A stretch of DNA of 33,137 bases, taken from positions 1 through 33,137 of the IMG/VR virus record IMGVR_UViG_3300031576_001095; one strand, given 5' to 3'. Origin of the DNA: a virus. Below are positions 1 to 7,189 of the stretch, piece by piece. Below the pieces are notes generated by a model that worked only from the letters and a program-made list of their open reading frames with translations, was not told the DNA's origin and made no database searches. How positions within the stretch are numbered: the stretch's first letter is position 1; every line of letters begins with the position of its first letter. The position numbers were made by a program, and so were the translations under genes.

Positions 1-524
1 AACGTCGGTGCGGTCGCGGTGATGCGCGTCATGGACTTCGAAATGCCCGTGGCCACGGCGACGAGGACCTTCTCGTCGACGCCCTGCGTCAGCTGCAACT
101 GGTTGACGACCCCGCCGGCATACTGGAACGCTTGGCCGAGGTCGCGGTGAATCTCCCAGGTGAGCGGCTGGAGCCAGCAGGCATCGGCAAACTCGACCAC
201 CCGTGGAGCGAAGGTATGCGTCCAACGGATGCCGACCTGATCTTCCACCGTGGCGACGGTCCCCAGGGCCGAGAGCAAGTAGAATCCGAAGATGTTCGGG
301 TGAACGTCGAAGGGAATGGGGCCGGTGTGATCGCGTTGCCCCTGATAGGTCGGGCCACGCCAGGGGACGCCCAAGATGTTCGGCGGGATGACCTCCTCGA
401 TCTCAGTCTTGAGCCCCTCGCCACCTCGGAAGCGGTGGTAATCGGTCGCCGCGACGGGCGTCCCGAACACGGACTCCTTAGCCAAGCCGACATGAGCCTT
501 ACGTCCGGAAGGAATCGGAATCAC
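1..524 (-). CDS. Phage tail tube (major tail) protein, 3' end cut by window edge
   Basis: An open frame runs from a GTG at 524 to the left edge (174 codons). The codon in frame two positions upstream is TAG, so GTG is the only reasonable start. The protein begins IPIPSGRKAHVGLAKES and continues with FGTPVAATDYHRF, the N-terminal pattern of siphovirus tail tube proteins. Further on are segments such as GPIPFDVHPNIFGFYL and a region rich in beta-prone residues. Tail tube subunits polymerise into the hollow tube through which DNA passes. The place in the gene order, after an HK97 gp10-like and a tail-terminator-like gene, fits. A homing endonuclease gene on the other strand starts 53 bases upstream. 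An overlapping Ser/Arg-rich frame at 89-493 is a shadow. The family call is a pattern match, not a search result. Confidence 0.82.
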   Translation of the reverse strand, partial: MIPIPSGRKAHVGLAKESVFGTPVAATDYHRFRGGEGLKTEIEEVIPPNILGVPWRGPTYQGQRDHTGPIPFDVHPNIFGFYLLSALGTVATVEDQVGIRWTHTFAPRVVEFADACWLQPLTWEIHRDLGQAFQYAGGVVNQLQLTQGVDEKVLVAVATGISKSMTRITATAPT

Positions 525-577
525 CCCCTATGCTTGCCTCTTGCGTGAGGCTCACTTGTTTGAGATACTTACTGCAA

Positions 578-1432
578 ATGGCGACGATCAAAACCGAAGT
601 GCGGAAATGCCCCTTCTGCGATACTGAGTTCACTATCTACAAAACCAGGCCGCGCGTGTCATGCGGCAAACCTGAATGCTCCCGGCAAGCTCGCGCGGCG
701 GCGGCAAGTCGAGCTCTGAAACGCGCCTACGCGACGGGACGCCGCACCGCGACATCGGGGCGATTGGATGTCCGCGCAAGAATTGCTGATGGCATGCGGC
801 GAGCTCACGCAGAAGGACGTGCCACAGTCCCGGGCAAACGACCTGATGTCGCCGCGAAGATCGCTGCCGCAAAACGCAAGGATAATCCGATGGCGCGACC
901 TGAAGTACGTGTCAAAATGGCCATGACATTGCGTATGAAGTATCGCCTTGGTCTTCTGAAGATTGTCCAAAACCCCGCTGCCATCAAACGGCGCGCCGAC
1001 GCGATGCGCGGTAGATCCCTTTCTGAAGAAACCAGACGACGGATTAGCGCATCTCTCAAACGGGCTTGGAAGGACGGACGACTGACACTTGGCCCCCCGA
1101 AGGGGGTTCCCGAAGCTGAAATGCGGTTGCGTGAAGTGATTGAGCCTCTGGGGTTCATCCATCAAATGAAGATCAAGATCCCGACACCACAAGGCCATGG
1201 CGGTCTTCGTTACTACACGCCAGACTTTACGCATCCGCAATTGCGCCTTTGCATCGAAGTCGACGGACGGGTTCATTGGGACACCGTTCGTGTACGTGAG
1301 AAGGACAAGCGTGCCGAATCCTTCCTCGCATCCGCGAGGTTCAGGATTCTGCGCGTGACGAATGAAGATGTCATGGGGAACTTGGAAGTCGTCCTCCAAC
1401 GCATCATGGCAGCAATCCCGCAGCCTCCCTAG
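578..1432 (+). CDS. Free-standing homing endonuclease, NUMOD3-type repeats plus Vsr-like nuclease
   Basis: This 284-residue protein (ATG at 578) is the only plus-strand gene in the structural region. The N-terminus has a zinc-finger-like CPFCDTEF...CGKPEC. The middle holds several short basic repeats, for example SEETRRRISASLKRAWKDGR, typical of NUMOD3 DNA-binding modules. The C-terminus has YYTPDF followed by IEVDGRVHWD and RILRVTNEDV, the layout of Vsr/DUF559-type nucleases and of EDxHD homing enzymes. It lies exactly between two tail genes and its stop shares a CTAG with the stop of the convergent gene, as expected of an intron-less homing insertion. Its base composition is visibly less GC-rich than its neighbours. 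It probably cuts a phage allele lacking the insertion; the target is unknown. Confidence 0.8.
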   Translation: MATIKTEVRKCPFCDTEFTIYKTRPRVSCGKPECSRQARAAAASRALKRAYATGRRTATSGRLDVRARIADGMRRAHAEGRATVPGKRPDVAAKIAAAKRKDNPMARPEVRVKMAMTLRMKYRLGLLKIVQNPAAIKRRADAMRGRSLSEETRRRISASLKRAWKDGRLTLGPPKGVPEAEMRLREVIEPLGFIHQMKIKIPTPQGHGGLRYYTPDFTHPQLRLCIEVDGRVHWDTVRVREKDKRAESFLASARFRILRVTNEDVMGNLEVVLQRIMAAIPQPP

Positions 1433-1584
1433 TCGTCGCGCGCGTCCTCACGCTCAAACACTGTCGAACGTCGGAGCAGGTCGGCGGTCACCTCGGGGTC
1501 GTCGACCTCCAAGATGTCGCCGTAGGAGCGCACTTGCCCCAGGACTTCGAGCGGTTGCTGGCTGATGAACCGGATCCTGATCAT
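1429..1584 (-). CDS. Small conserved-position phage protein, 51 aa, unknown function
   Basis: The ATG at 1584 overlaps the stop of the upstream gene in an ATGA junction, which supports translation. The sequence (MIRIRFISQQPLEVLGQV... ending in DDARDD) is short, beta-rich at first and acidic at the end, with no motif I recognise. It sits between the tail-terminator-like gene and the tail tube gene, where siphoviruses often carry a small accessory gene. Its stop codon overlaps the stop of the oppositely oriented homing endonuclease. Confidence 0.6.
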   Translation of the reverse strand: MIRIRFISQQPLEVLGQVRSYGDILEVDDPEVTADLLRRSTVFEREDARDD

Positions 1585-2033
1585 GTTGGTCGGATCTCCA
1601 CGTCGAGCAGGCTTGTCAGGTGCGCGTGCGGTGGCATGGCTTCCGGGAGGAGCCGCAGCGCGTGGCTCAGGCGGACCGGGTAGGCGTAGTCCAACCCGAT
1701 GTCCCACGCGGACCCCAGGCGGGAGGTATTGATCAGCACGTCGGAGATCGCGTCCACCGCCACTGTCACGTCGGCCTCCGTCGCCTCTTGCCCCTCATGG
1801 TTGGCGAAGAACGTCTCCACGACCACGCGCAGGATGCCCAAATCGCCCCCTGGCATCGTCTCAGGGGTCACCGTCGGGCCCGGGCCTTCCCAGTAGACGT
1901 TCCCCGCCGGAAACACCTGGCTGAGCCCGATCAGCCGTCGGTGCTTCACCCAGTCGATCTGGAGCGTCCGCACATCCTGGCGGAGCAGGTCGTAGACCTT
2001 TGTGATGATGTCGGCAATCCGCAGGAACGCCAT
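1581..2033 (-). CDS. Tail terminator / tail completion-like protein
   Basis: A 150-residue protein beginning MAFLRIADIITKVYDLL. The N-terminal helix followed by mixed alpha/beta sequence, the length and the position between an HK97 gp10-like gene and the tail tube gene match the tail terminator (lambda gpU-like) or tail completion slot, whose product caps the tube and joins it to the head. No residue motif proves it, so this is mainly inference from gene order. It has 3 bases of spacing from the previous gene and an ATGA overlap with the next. Confidence 0.55.
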   Translation of the reverse strand: MAFLRIADIITKVYDLLRQDVRTLQIDWVKHRRLIGLSQVFPAGNVYWEGPGPTVTPETMPGGDLGILRVVVETFFANHEGQEATEADVTVAVDAISDVLINTSRLGSAWDIGLDYAYPVRLSHALRLLPEAMPPHAHLTSLLDVEIRPT

Positions 2034-2036
2034 CGC

Positions 2037-2564
2037 TCAGGCGGCCCGATACCTCGCCAGCACCCGCTCCACGACAGCGCGCACCTTGGTCTCGAACGAC
2101 GCCTCGGCCCGTGCAATCGGGGCGTCCATGAACGGCTTCCCGACCGTCCCGCGCTTCCCGATCGCACGCGCGAGGATGAACGGGTCGATCCCTTTCGCGA
2201 TGGCCCAATCCCGGAGCCGTCGGGCACTCTCCGGGCTCTTGGCGCGCGCCGGATCGACGGACGGCATCTTGCCCGAGCGCCGGCCGTGAATGACCAGCCA
2301 ACTATGGGGGGCACGGGGGCGCACGAACGAGGACTTCGCGGCCGTCTCGCCCGCGAGGGCCACCCGTGATTGCAACGTGACGCCTGACGAGATGCGCGAA
2401 GCCAGGGAGCCCGTGAAAGTCGGCGCCGCCGCGCGCGCCTCGTCACGGGTTTCAAGGGACTGGTCGCGCAGAAGCTGGAGGAGTTCCACATCCAGGTCGG
2501 CCAGCAGCGCCTCATTCGCCGCCCGCAGCCGATCCAACCCAGTGACCTGGACGGTGATCTCCAT
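2037..2564 (-). CDS. HK97 gp10-like head-tail joining / minor tail protein
   Basis: A 175-residue protein. It begins MEITVQVTGLDRLRAANEAL and continues with LETRDEARAAAPTFTGSL, the classic HK97 gp10 pattern (helix, then AAPxxTGxL). It also has HSWLVIHG, and near the C-terminus GKPFMDAPIARAE, corresponding to the family's xPFxxPA region. Members of the family act at the head-tail interface or in tail completion of siphoviruses. It sits one base pair group after the stop of the 102-residue gene upstream and is followed closely by the terminator-like gene. Confidence 0.75.
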   Translation of the reverse strand: MEITVQVTGLDRLRAANEALLADLDVELLQLLRDQSLETRDEARAAAPTFTGSLASRISSGVTLQSRVALAGETAAKSSFVRPRAPHSWLVIHGRRSGKMPSVDPARAKSPESARRLRDWAIAKGIDPFILARAIGKRGTVGKPFMDAPIARAEASFETKVRAVVERVLARYRAA

Positions 2565-2566
2565 CG

Positions 2567-2875
2567 TCAGATCTGCTTCACGCGGACGTGGATGTCCGCC
2601 TCAAAATGCTGGCCGGTGTTGGTGTCAACCCTCACCGTGACTTTGTAAGTGATTCCGTCCGTGCCATCTTTGATAGTAAATTTCACCTGCGTTCCGACGA
2701 CCACGGGCGGATTGTTTAGGAAGGCCGCCGTGACGTCCGCCCCGGTATCCTCGCGGATAGCGGTGGCCGAGGGATTGGTCAGCGTCTCCCCAGTCGCCAG
2801 CCGATTCTGGTATTCTACCGCCAGGGTCCAGACCTCGCTTGGCTGCTTGGTGGACGCCCAGAATTCGTCAGCCAC
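2567..2875 (-). CDS. Small Ig-like structural protein (fibre-tail adaptor-like)
   Basis: A 102-residue protein with a GTG start at 2875, overlapping the previous gene by 8 bases. The body (ATGETLTNPSATAIREDTG, then GTQVKFTIKDGTDGITYKV and a C-terminal DIHVRVKQI) reads as a beta-sandwich with the G-x-x-G-x-x-Y-x-V-x-V pattern I associate with small phage neck or fibre-tail adaptor proteins. That identification is only a resemblance. Position between head and tail genes supports a structural role. Confidence 0.6.
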   Translation of the reverse strand: MADEFWASTKQPSEVWTLAVEYQNRLATGETLTNPSATAIREDTGADVTAAFLNNPPVVVGTQVKFTIKDGTDGITYKVTVRVDTNTGQHFEADIHVRVKQI

Positions 2876-3359
2876 GGTCAGCTACGAAGATGAGACTCCT
2901 CGTGGAGATGAGGGGCGACCTGAACGTCCCCGTCACCCCGCAGCGCGGGCACTCGTAACTGCGCTCCTGACCGTCGAACGGGACTGCGAGCACGATCCCA
3001 TTGAAATCGAAACCACATGGACGACCGACATCGCATTGGTGTGCGCGCAGCGCGTCAATCAACGCGTCGCGGTGGCTCCCACCCCGCGTGACTAGTCTCG
3101 CGAGAGCAAAAGCGCGCAGTGGGGCGCCCAGTTCGCCAAGATCCGGCGTGCTCCCCACAGCGCCGATATACTCCTCGAAGAGCTCCTGGGGGGCGATGCC
3201 CGCCACGATCTTCCCGAAGTAGAGGGTTTGGATGCTTACGGGCACTACGGGCTGCCCGCGACAGGTACGCGCCTGACTTCTGACCAGCGCCTCGGCCTCT
3301 TCACAGGAGATGGCCTCGCCAGCGTCGACGGCCCTGGCCACGACAGTGAGCGGTCTCAT
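2868..3359 (-). CDS. Hypothetical phage protein with C-terminal CxxC
   Basis: 163 residues, ATG at 3359 overlapping the preceding stop (ATGA). The N-terminal two thirds look helical; the C-terminal part has YECPRCGVTGTFRSP, a CxxC zinc-knuckle-like pair that lacks an obvious second CxxC except a distant CDVGRPC. I do not recognise the family. Its place inside the neck/tail gene run suggests a structural or assembly function, but nothing in the sequence proves it. Confidence 0.55.
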   Translation of the reverse strand: MRPLTVVARAVDAGEAISCEEAEALVRSQARTCRGQPVVPVSIQTLYFGKIVAGIAPQELFEEYIGAVGSTPDLGELGAPLRAFALARLVTRGGSHRDALIDALRAHQCDVGRPCGFDFNGIVLAVPFDGQERSYECPRCGVTGTFRSPLISTRSLIFVADRG

Positions 3360-4093
3360 ACGGTCTGCCCATTGAGCTGGCTCGTATACGTCGTCCGGTG
3401 CGCCGGGTCGTTGGCGGGCAGGTTCTGCTCGTACCAGACCCCGATATTTTCGCCAGCCGCCAGCGGACTCGACGGGACTGCCTGATCGATGTTGTCGTCC
3501 ACGAACGTGATGCCCCCGGGGGCCGTCACCCGATTAGCGATTGTTGCGGTATCACCCTTCGAGGTGTGAATCCCTTGGCGGATCCGCGCGTCGGGATCGG
3601 CCGACAGCCGCACCTGGGCACTTTGCAGACCCAGCGTCGCGTGGGTATTCTTCCAATGCAACTTGTCGTACCGGATCACGATGCCTGCTTGTGAAGCACT
3701 CCGCTGGAGATGTGAGTGACGGAAGCGTTCGTTTGGTGTGATCGTTGCTCGTGTGGCCCCACCTGCTCCCTGCCTGACAGTCACGGTCCGCGCAACATCA
3801 GCGACTGCCATCGTCACCTTTAGGATCCGCTCGAAGGTCGTGGTCCCCACAACCTCAACCGCTCCGTTTAGCGTCAGCGCCTCCGTTACCACTGTCCCAG
3901 CCGCGTTGCGTCCCTCAATAGTCACCACACGAGTGTCAGCACCATCGGAGACGACCGCGATGACGCTGTTTGCAGTGAGCTGTGTAAAGGTCGGACGCCC
4001 GAGAGTGTCGATAGCTCCACCACCCGTCGTGGTGTCGTCCGTCGGGTTGTTCGCGGCGATATACGCAATCAGGTCAGCAGCTACGATGGGCAC
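3356..4093 (-). CDS. Putative phage structural protein, beta-rich, 245 aa
   Basis: A GTG start at 4093 is preceded by GGAGG at good spacing. The sequence is rich in Thr, Val and Ala with beta-strand repeats (VVTIEGRNAAGTVVTEAL, then VEVVGTTTFERILKVTM), like phage surface or decoration proteins. The C-terminal half includes HLQRSASQAGIVIRYDKLHW and ends with QLNGQTV. No catalytic motif is present. It follows the WEALQ-repeat protein in a cluster of unusual structural genes between the connector and the tail genes. I do not recognise the family; a head, neck or fibre protein is the likeliest role. Confidence 0.6.
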   Translation of the reverse strand: MPIVAADLIAYIAANNPTDDTTTGGGAIDTLGRPTFTQLTANSVIAVVSDGADTRVVTIEGRNAAGTVVTEALTLNGAVEVVGTTTFERILKVTMAVADVARTVTVRQGAGGATRATITPNERFRHSHLQRSASQAGIVIRYDKLHWKNTHATLGLQSAQVRLSADPDARIRQGIHTSKGDTATIANRVTAPGGITFVDDNIDQAVPSSPLAAGENIGVWYEQNLPANDPAHRTTYTSQLNGQTV

Positions 4094-4109
4094 AGGTCAA
4101 TCCCTCCCG

Positions 4110-5141
4110 CTAATGAACGTCCAGCTTTCGCGCCTTCTGAGCAATGAAGACGGCGATGGCTCTCGAACCGAACGGCTCGCGCTTCACGACCACAAAGGCC
4201 CGGATGGGAGCGCCGTGCCCGGGGGCTTCCCACGGCACGACCACCACGGCCGCTACGGCGCCCAATGCTTCCCACGGCACCGAGACGTCCTGTTGCACGG
4301 GGCCGCCCGGTACGGTCAAGGCTTCCCAGGGCACAGCGTTCTGCGAGAGGATGTGCTGGAGCGCTGTCCAGGGAACGTCAGCGACCTGCACGACGCGTCC
4401 GAGATTCTCCCAGACCACAACCACCGTCGGAGCGATCGCCTGCAACGACTCCCAGTGTGGCACCACGATCGCTTGAATCCCCTGGAGCGCTTCCCAGGGC
4501 ACGCTCTGGCTCTGCAACAAATCCTGGAGCGCCTCCCAGGGCACCACCACGGTGCCTATCGCGGTGCCTCCAGCTTCCCAGAAGACCACCCCAGTCGGGA
4601 ACAAACCCTGCAGGGCTTCCCATTCGGTTTGCACCGTCTGCAGGATGTGTTGGAGGGATTCCCAGACTACGGTGTTGGAGGGAGCCAGCAGTTGGAGCGC
4701 CTCCCAATTTACCGATTCTGCGCCAAGCACAGCCCCTGCGGCTTCCCACGGCACGGCGCTGGTGGGGACGAGGAATTGCAATGCTTCCCAAGACACATCG
4801 ACGGTGTTGCTCACCGGCGTCGTGGCTTCCGACTCGTCGTACCACACTTGCGTCTGCCGCCAGGTCGCTGGCAGCACCGCAATGCGTTGATCCAGTGGTC
4901 GGAGGGAGGCTTCCGTCTTGGCTTCTTGCGGATCGTCGTACAGCGCCAGCAGCGGGCTGTGGTACTCTCGCCACCAGCGATCGACCCAGCCTCGCCAATA
5001 TCCGTCGGGGTCAAAGAAGATGTCCGGGGCCGTCCAGCCCGAAACGATATTGGCGACACCCGCAATGCCCGCACAGGCATTCATCTCGCCAGGGAAGACC
5101 TGGAAGGCTCGGTTGGAAGCCGAGGGACGCCAAGCGGGCAT
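4110..5141 (-). CDS. Phage protein with fourteen 14-residue WEALQ-type repeats
   Basis: A 343-residue protein whose ATG directly follows the previous stop. The N-terminal ~110 residues are unique and Trp/Tyr-rich (GYWRGWVDRWWREY). From Trp118 to about residue 317 there are fourteen units with a near-invariant Trp every 14 residues: consensus WEALQxLxxxxxVP, with variants WESLQ, WENLG, WTALQ and WEAAG. One unit is 18 residues long (WEALTVPGGPVQQDVSVP). The alternation of Trp, hydrophobic and Val-Pro positions suggests a regular solenoid or beta-helical stack. The C-terminal ~26 residues are unique and basic. A structural spike, fibre or head-surface role is likely from position, but the function is unknown. 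Confidence 0.7.
   Translation of the reverse strand: MPAWRPSASNRAFQVFPGEMNACAGIAGVANIVSGWTAPDIFFDPDGYWRGWVDRWWREYHSPLLALYDDPQEAKTEASLRPLDQRIAVLPATWRQTQVWYDESEATTPVSNTVDVSWEALQFLVPTSAVPWEAAGAVLGAESVNWEALQLLAPSNTVVWESLQHILQTVQTEWEALQGLFPTGVVFWEAGGTAIGTVVVPWEALQDLLQSQSVPWEALQGIQAIVVPHWESLQAIAPTVVVVWENLGRVVQVADVPWTALQHILSQNAVPWEALTVPGGPVQQDVSVPWEALGAVAAVVVVPWEAPGHGAPIRAFVVVKREPFGSRAIAVFIAQKARKLDVH
4191..4790 (-). repeat. Tandem coding repeat, 14 units of about 42 bp (WEALQ motif)
   Basis: DNA encoding the WEALQ-type units. Spacing between successive Trp codons is 42 bases in twelve of thirteen intervals and 54 bases in one. The DNA units are diverged, so the period is conserved at protein level more than at base level, which argues for old duplication kept by selection. 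Confidence 0.75.
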
Positions 5142-5600
5142 CTAGTCTTCCCCCACGGTCACGACGACTTCCGCAGTGGGTACCAAAAGACCAGTCGAAT
5201 CGGCCATCACCAGCCCCGTTCCTGGCGGAATAGCGATCCCCCGTCGTGGCAGATCATACATGTAGGCAGCCCCAGTACCACCCGCGGGTTCGATGCTCGG
5301 CCCCAAGAACGCGGCGGCAAATGTCGGCTGCACAGTGAACTCCGCGAGGTCCAAGAGCATCCCGGACGGTGGGGCGATGGCTCGCTCGCTGTGATTATCG
5401 ATGTCGGGGGTCACGGTTGACCCTGGCGTCCCACGGGCCGTGGATCGGCGCAGCAGTAGGGTCCGCCCAGCAGTAGGAGTGGAGGCAAACGTGACGCAGG
5501 CTTGAAACAGGCGAATCCGTATAGACGAGTGAGGATTCCAGACTTGAGCAATGGCATTTCCAGTGCTGGCATTCACGCTCCGCCCCCGCACGATCACCAT
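5142..5600 (-). CDS. Putative phage structural protein, paralogue B
   Basis: 152 residues, starting MVIVRGRSVNAST. It is a paralogue of the gene just upstream: both share WNPH near residue 20-25, a basic R-rich stretch, then ARGTPGSTVTPDIDNHSE and RAIAPPSG, and a C-terminal part with IPPGTGL (here) or VPPGTGL (there). Outside the shared block the two differ strongly. The fold seems beta-rich with no catalytic motif. It lies directly before the WEALQ-repeat gene and is probably a virion or host-contact protein; function unknown. Confidence 0.6.
   Translation of the reverse strand: MVIVRGRSVNASTGNAIAQVWNPHSSIRIRLFQACVTFASTPTAGRTLLLRRSTARGTPGSTVTPDIDNHSERAIAPPSGMLLDLAEFTVQPTFAAAFLGPSIEPAGGTGAAYMYDLPRRGIAIPPGTGLVMADSTGLLVPTAEVVVTVGED
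5361..5438. repeat. 78-bp perfect direct repeat, copy in paralogue B
   Basis: Identical base for base to 5826-5903. It starts cccggacggtggggcgatgg and ends at ccacgggc. It encodes the shared TPGSTVTPDIDNHSE and RAIAPPSG segment. The flanking DNA of the two paralogues is clearly diverged, so this segment is far more conserved than its surroundings. Confidence 0.9.
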
Positions 5601-5606
5601 CGCGCA

Positions 5607-6071
5607 TTACCAGTCTTCCAGCCAATCAAAGGAAATCTCTGAAGCGGGCCACGCGGTCGCCGCGACTTGGATGCAGGCTAGCCCCGTGCCTGGGGGCACG
5701 ACGAACCCCCCAGGATAGTGCCACCGCAATCCTGACGCCGCAAACGCCGAGGCCACCCACCCAGGCGCAATGTCAGACGCGTCCAAGGTCGGCTGCGTGG
5801 TGAAGGCCGCAAGGTCCAGTAGCACCCCGGACGGTGGGGCGATGGCTCGCTCGCTGTGATTATCGATGTCGGGGGTCACGGTTGACCCTGGCGTCCCACG
5901 GGCGGTCGCCCGTCGGCATCGGATGCTGTCCGCGGCGGCCCCGGCTCCTGTCTTGAAGATCGCAAAACTGAGGAGTTTGATCCGATGCGTCGCGTGCGGG
6001 TTCCAGAAATCGAAGAGGCAGTGATCGGCCGTCGCGGCTGTGGCGGCGTTACGCGCTCGACCAAGATACAT
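5607..6071 (-). CDS. Putative phage structural protein, paralogue A
   Basis: 154 residues, starting MYLGRARNAATAATADHC. It is the upstream member of a tandem pair with the gene at 5142-5600. Shared elements in order: WNPHATHRIKL versus WNPHSSIRIRL, the identical block TARGTPGSTVTPDIDNHSE and RAIAPPSG, LLDLAxFTxQPT, and a PPGTGL motif near the C-terminus. The spacing of 6 bases to its partner suggests a tandem duplication. Function is unknown; a beta-rich surface protein is likely. Confidence 0.6.
   Translation of the reverse strand: MYLGRARNAATAATADHCLFDFWNPHATHRIKLLSFAIFKTGAGAAADSIRCRRATARGTPGSTVTPDIDNHSERAIAPPSGVLLDLAAFTTQPTLDASDIAPGWVASAFAASGLRWHYPGGFVVPPGTGLACIQVAATAWPASEISFDWLEDW
5826..5903. 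repeat. 78-bp perfect direct repeat, copy in paralogue A
   Basis: Second copy of the 78-bp identical segment, 465 bp from the first in the same orientation and same reading frame. Synonymous positions are identical too, which points to recent gene conversion or recombination rather than protein-level selection alone. Confidence 0.9.
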
Positions 6072-6072
6072 G

Positions 6073-6387
6073 TCAGCCCAGCCACCTTTCCAGGGTGACT
6101 TTGACTTTCCCCTCCGGGACGACCACGACGAAGGTGCAGCGGTGACTATCCTTCATGTCGAAGGTCGCCTCGTCGATAGCCTCGGCAACGACGCCACTCT
6201 GGTCGATGTCTCCTGCCCGCAACCAGTCTGGGTCGTTGGTCCGCTCTCGCTCGGGGCGAGCAGCATCCTGCTCTATCTTGCGACGCGCGGCCGTGAGTTC
6301 GTCCGGGGTCGCTGCCCGCTCATGGAACCTGCGCCGCCGCTCTTTGGGCAACGACTCCAACGCAAGAAGCACCTGGTCAAAGATCAT
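6073..6387 (-). CDS. Hypothetical phage protein, 104 aa
   Basis: I chose the ATG at 6387 because it has a strong GGAGG eight bases upstream; an in-frame GTG at 6483 would add 32 low-complexity residues. The protein is helical and charged (ALESLPKERRRRFHERAATP, then PDELTAARRKIEQDAARPER) and ends with strands (CTFVVVVPEGKVKVTLERWLG). No known motif. It stands between the connector and the paralogue pair, where small head-completion genes are common. Confidence 0.55.
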   Translation of the reverse strand: MIFDQVLLALESLPKERRRRFHERAATPDELTAARRKIEQDAARPERERTNDPDWLRAGDIDQSGVVAEAIDEATFDMKDSHRCTFVVVVPEGKVKVTLERWLG

Positions 6388-6494
6388 CAGGACACCCTCC
6401 CATTCACCATGCTCGGCACAGCCTGCGCGATCTCCACGACATGCTCCGTGTCCCAAAAGAGTGGTTGACTTCAACCCGGGCACAGCAGCGGCAT
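6387..6494 (-). pseudogene. Possible micro-gene interrupted by an in-frame TGA
   Basis: Both junctions look like real translational coupling: an ATG at 6494 overlaps the connector stop (TGATG) and the frame ends in a TGA that overlaps the ATG at 6387 (TGATG). But the frame reads MPLLCPG, then TGA, then SQPLFWDTEHVVEIAQ and AVPSMVNGRVS. With one base changed (TGG for TGA) it would be a 35-residue protein. It may be a decayed gene, a sequencing error, or a stop that is read through. Weakly supported. Confidence 0.25.
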
Positions 6495-7084
6495 CAGATT
6501 CTCGGTCTCTGGTACTTACTTAGTGCCTGCACGATGTGCGACGGCCAGCGGTCGAAGTCCAGACTCAGCCCCTCGAACGACTCCCGCGCGAGCCCGGCCT
6601 TTCCGCGCTGGAGGTACGCACTCGCCGAGAGCTCCCGGACGGCGCCCTCCAGGTCGTCGGGGATCAGAATGTCCGTCCCGGTGGGAGTCGTCAGCACATA
6701 GCCCGAGATATAGGTGATCAGCAACTTGTGGGGGTCCGACTTCCACCCATCCTCGCGGTAGAGCGCCCAGGTTTCGCCATCCGTGTTCTTCAACAGCACG
6801 TAGTTACTAGCGGCTGTCCCCTCAACAACCGCCGTCCCGTCAATCGACACGGATGTCACGGCGTTGATCGGCCAGTGGTCGGGCGAGAACTCGGTCTGCC
6901 CAAGCTCGCCCGTGTGCCGCTCGCTCGTCCACGTCAGCTTCGTCAGGCGACGCCGACAGAATTGCTCAGCCGCCCGACTCTGTCGCTTGATCAGATGCGT
7001 GATGATGTCGTCGTGTGCCGGAGGGATCGGTTCCGCCGCGACACCGATCAGATACGCTTTCACCTGTTCGAGCGTCGTCAGCAT
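6494..7084 (-). CDS. Head-tail connector (gp6-like adaptor) protein
   Basis: 196 residues from an ATG at 7084; a longer frame to 7138 runs back through a terminator hairpin and is unlikely. It starts MLTTLEQVKAYLIGVAAEP, followed by DDIITHLIKRQSRAAEQFCRR, the pattern of HK97/SPP1-type connector proteins (short N-terminal helix, then a long helix ending in an aromatic/Arg cluster). The middle has a strand-rich loop (WPINAVTSVSIDGTAV) and a Tyr-Gly-Tyr turn (ITYISGYVL), and the C-terminus is helical. Such proteins form the ring that closes the portal and binds the tail. Confidence 0.75.
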   Translation of the reverse strand: MLTTLEQVKAYLIGVAAEPIPPAHDDIITHLIKRQSRAAEQFCRRRLTKLTWTSERHTGELGQTEFSPDHWPINAVTSVSIDGTAVVEGTAASNYVLLKNTDGETWALYREDGWKSDPHKLLITYISGYVLTTPTGTDILIPDDLEGAVRELSASAYLQRGKAGLARESFEGLSLDFDRWPSHIVQALSKYQRPRI

Positions 7085-7103
7085 CTCGACATCCTGCCCT
7101 CCG

Positions 7104-7133
7104 AAAAAGACGCAGGCCGCCACAAGGGCGGCC
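7104..7133 (-). terminator. Intrinsic terminator downstream of the capsid genes
   Basis: On the minus strand GGCCGCC, a 5-base loop (CTTGT) and GGCGGCC form a perfect 7-bp GC-rich stem, followed after TGCG by TCTTTTT. It lies between the zinc-ribbon gene and the connector gene, so it would reduce read-through from the highly expressed capsid genes into the connector and tail genes. Confidence 0.7.
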
Positions 7134-7189
7134 CGCAAGCAGTCGGACGAACCGATCTCTTATCTCTTGAGCGTTACGACCACAGGCAT

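Noticed and set aside
89-548. Open frames at 89-493 (minus) and 132-548 (plus)
   Set aside because: Ser/Arg-rich or low-complexity translations, both overlapping the tail tube frame, which starts with GTG and matches a known protein pattern.
1620-5420. Long plus-strand frames at 1620-2369 and 3738-5420
   Set aside because: Antisense shadows of minus-strand structural genes in GC-rich DNA; His/Arg/Pro-rich, no ribosome site, no recognisable domain.
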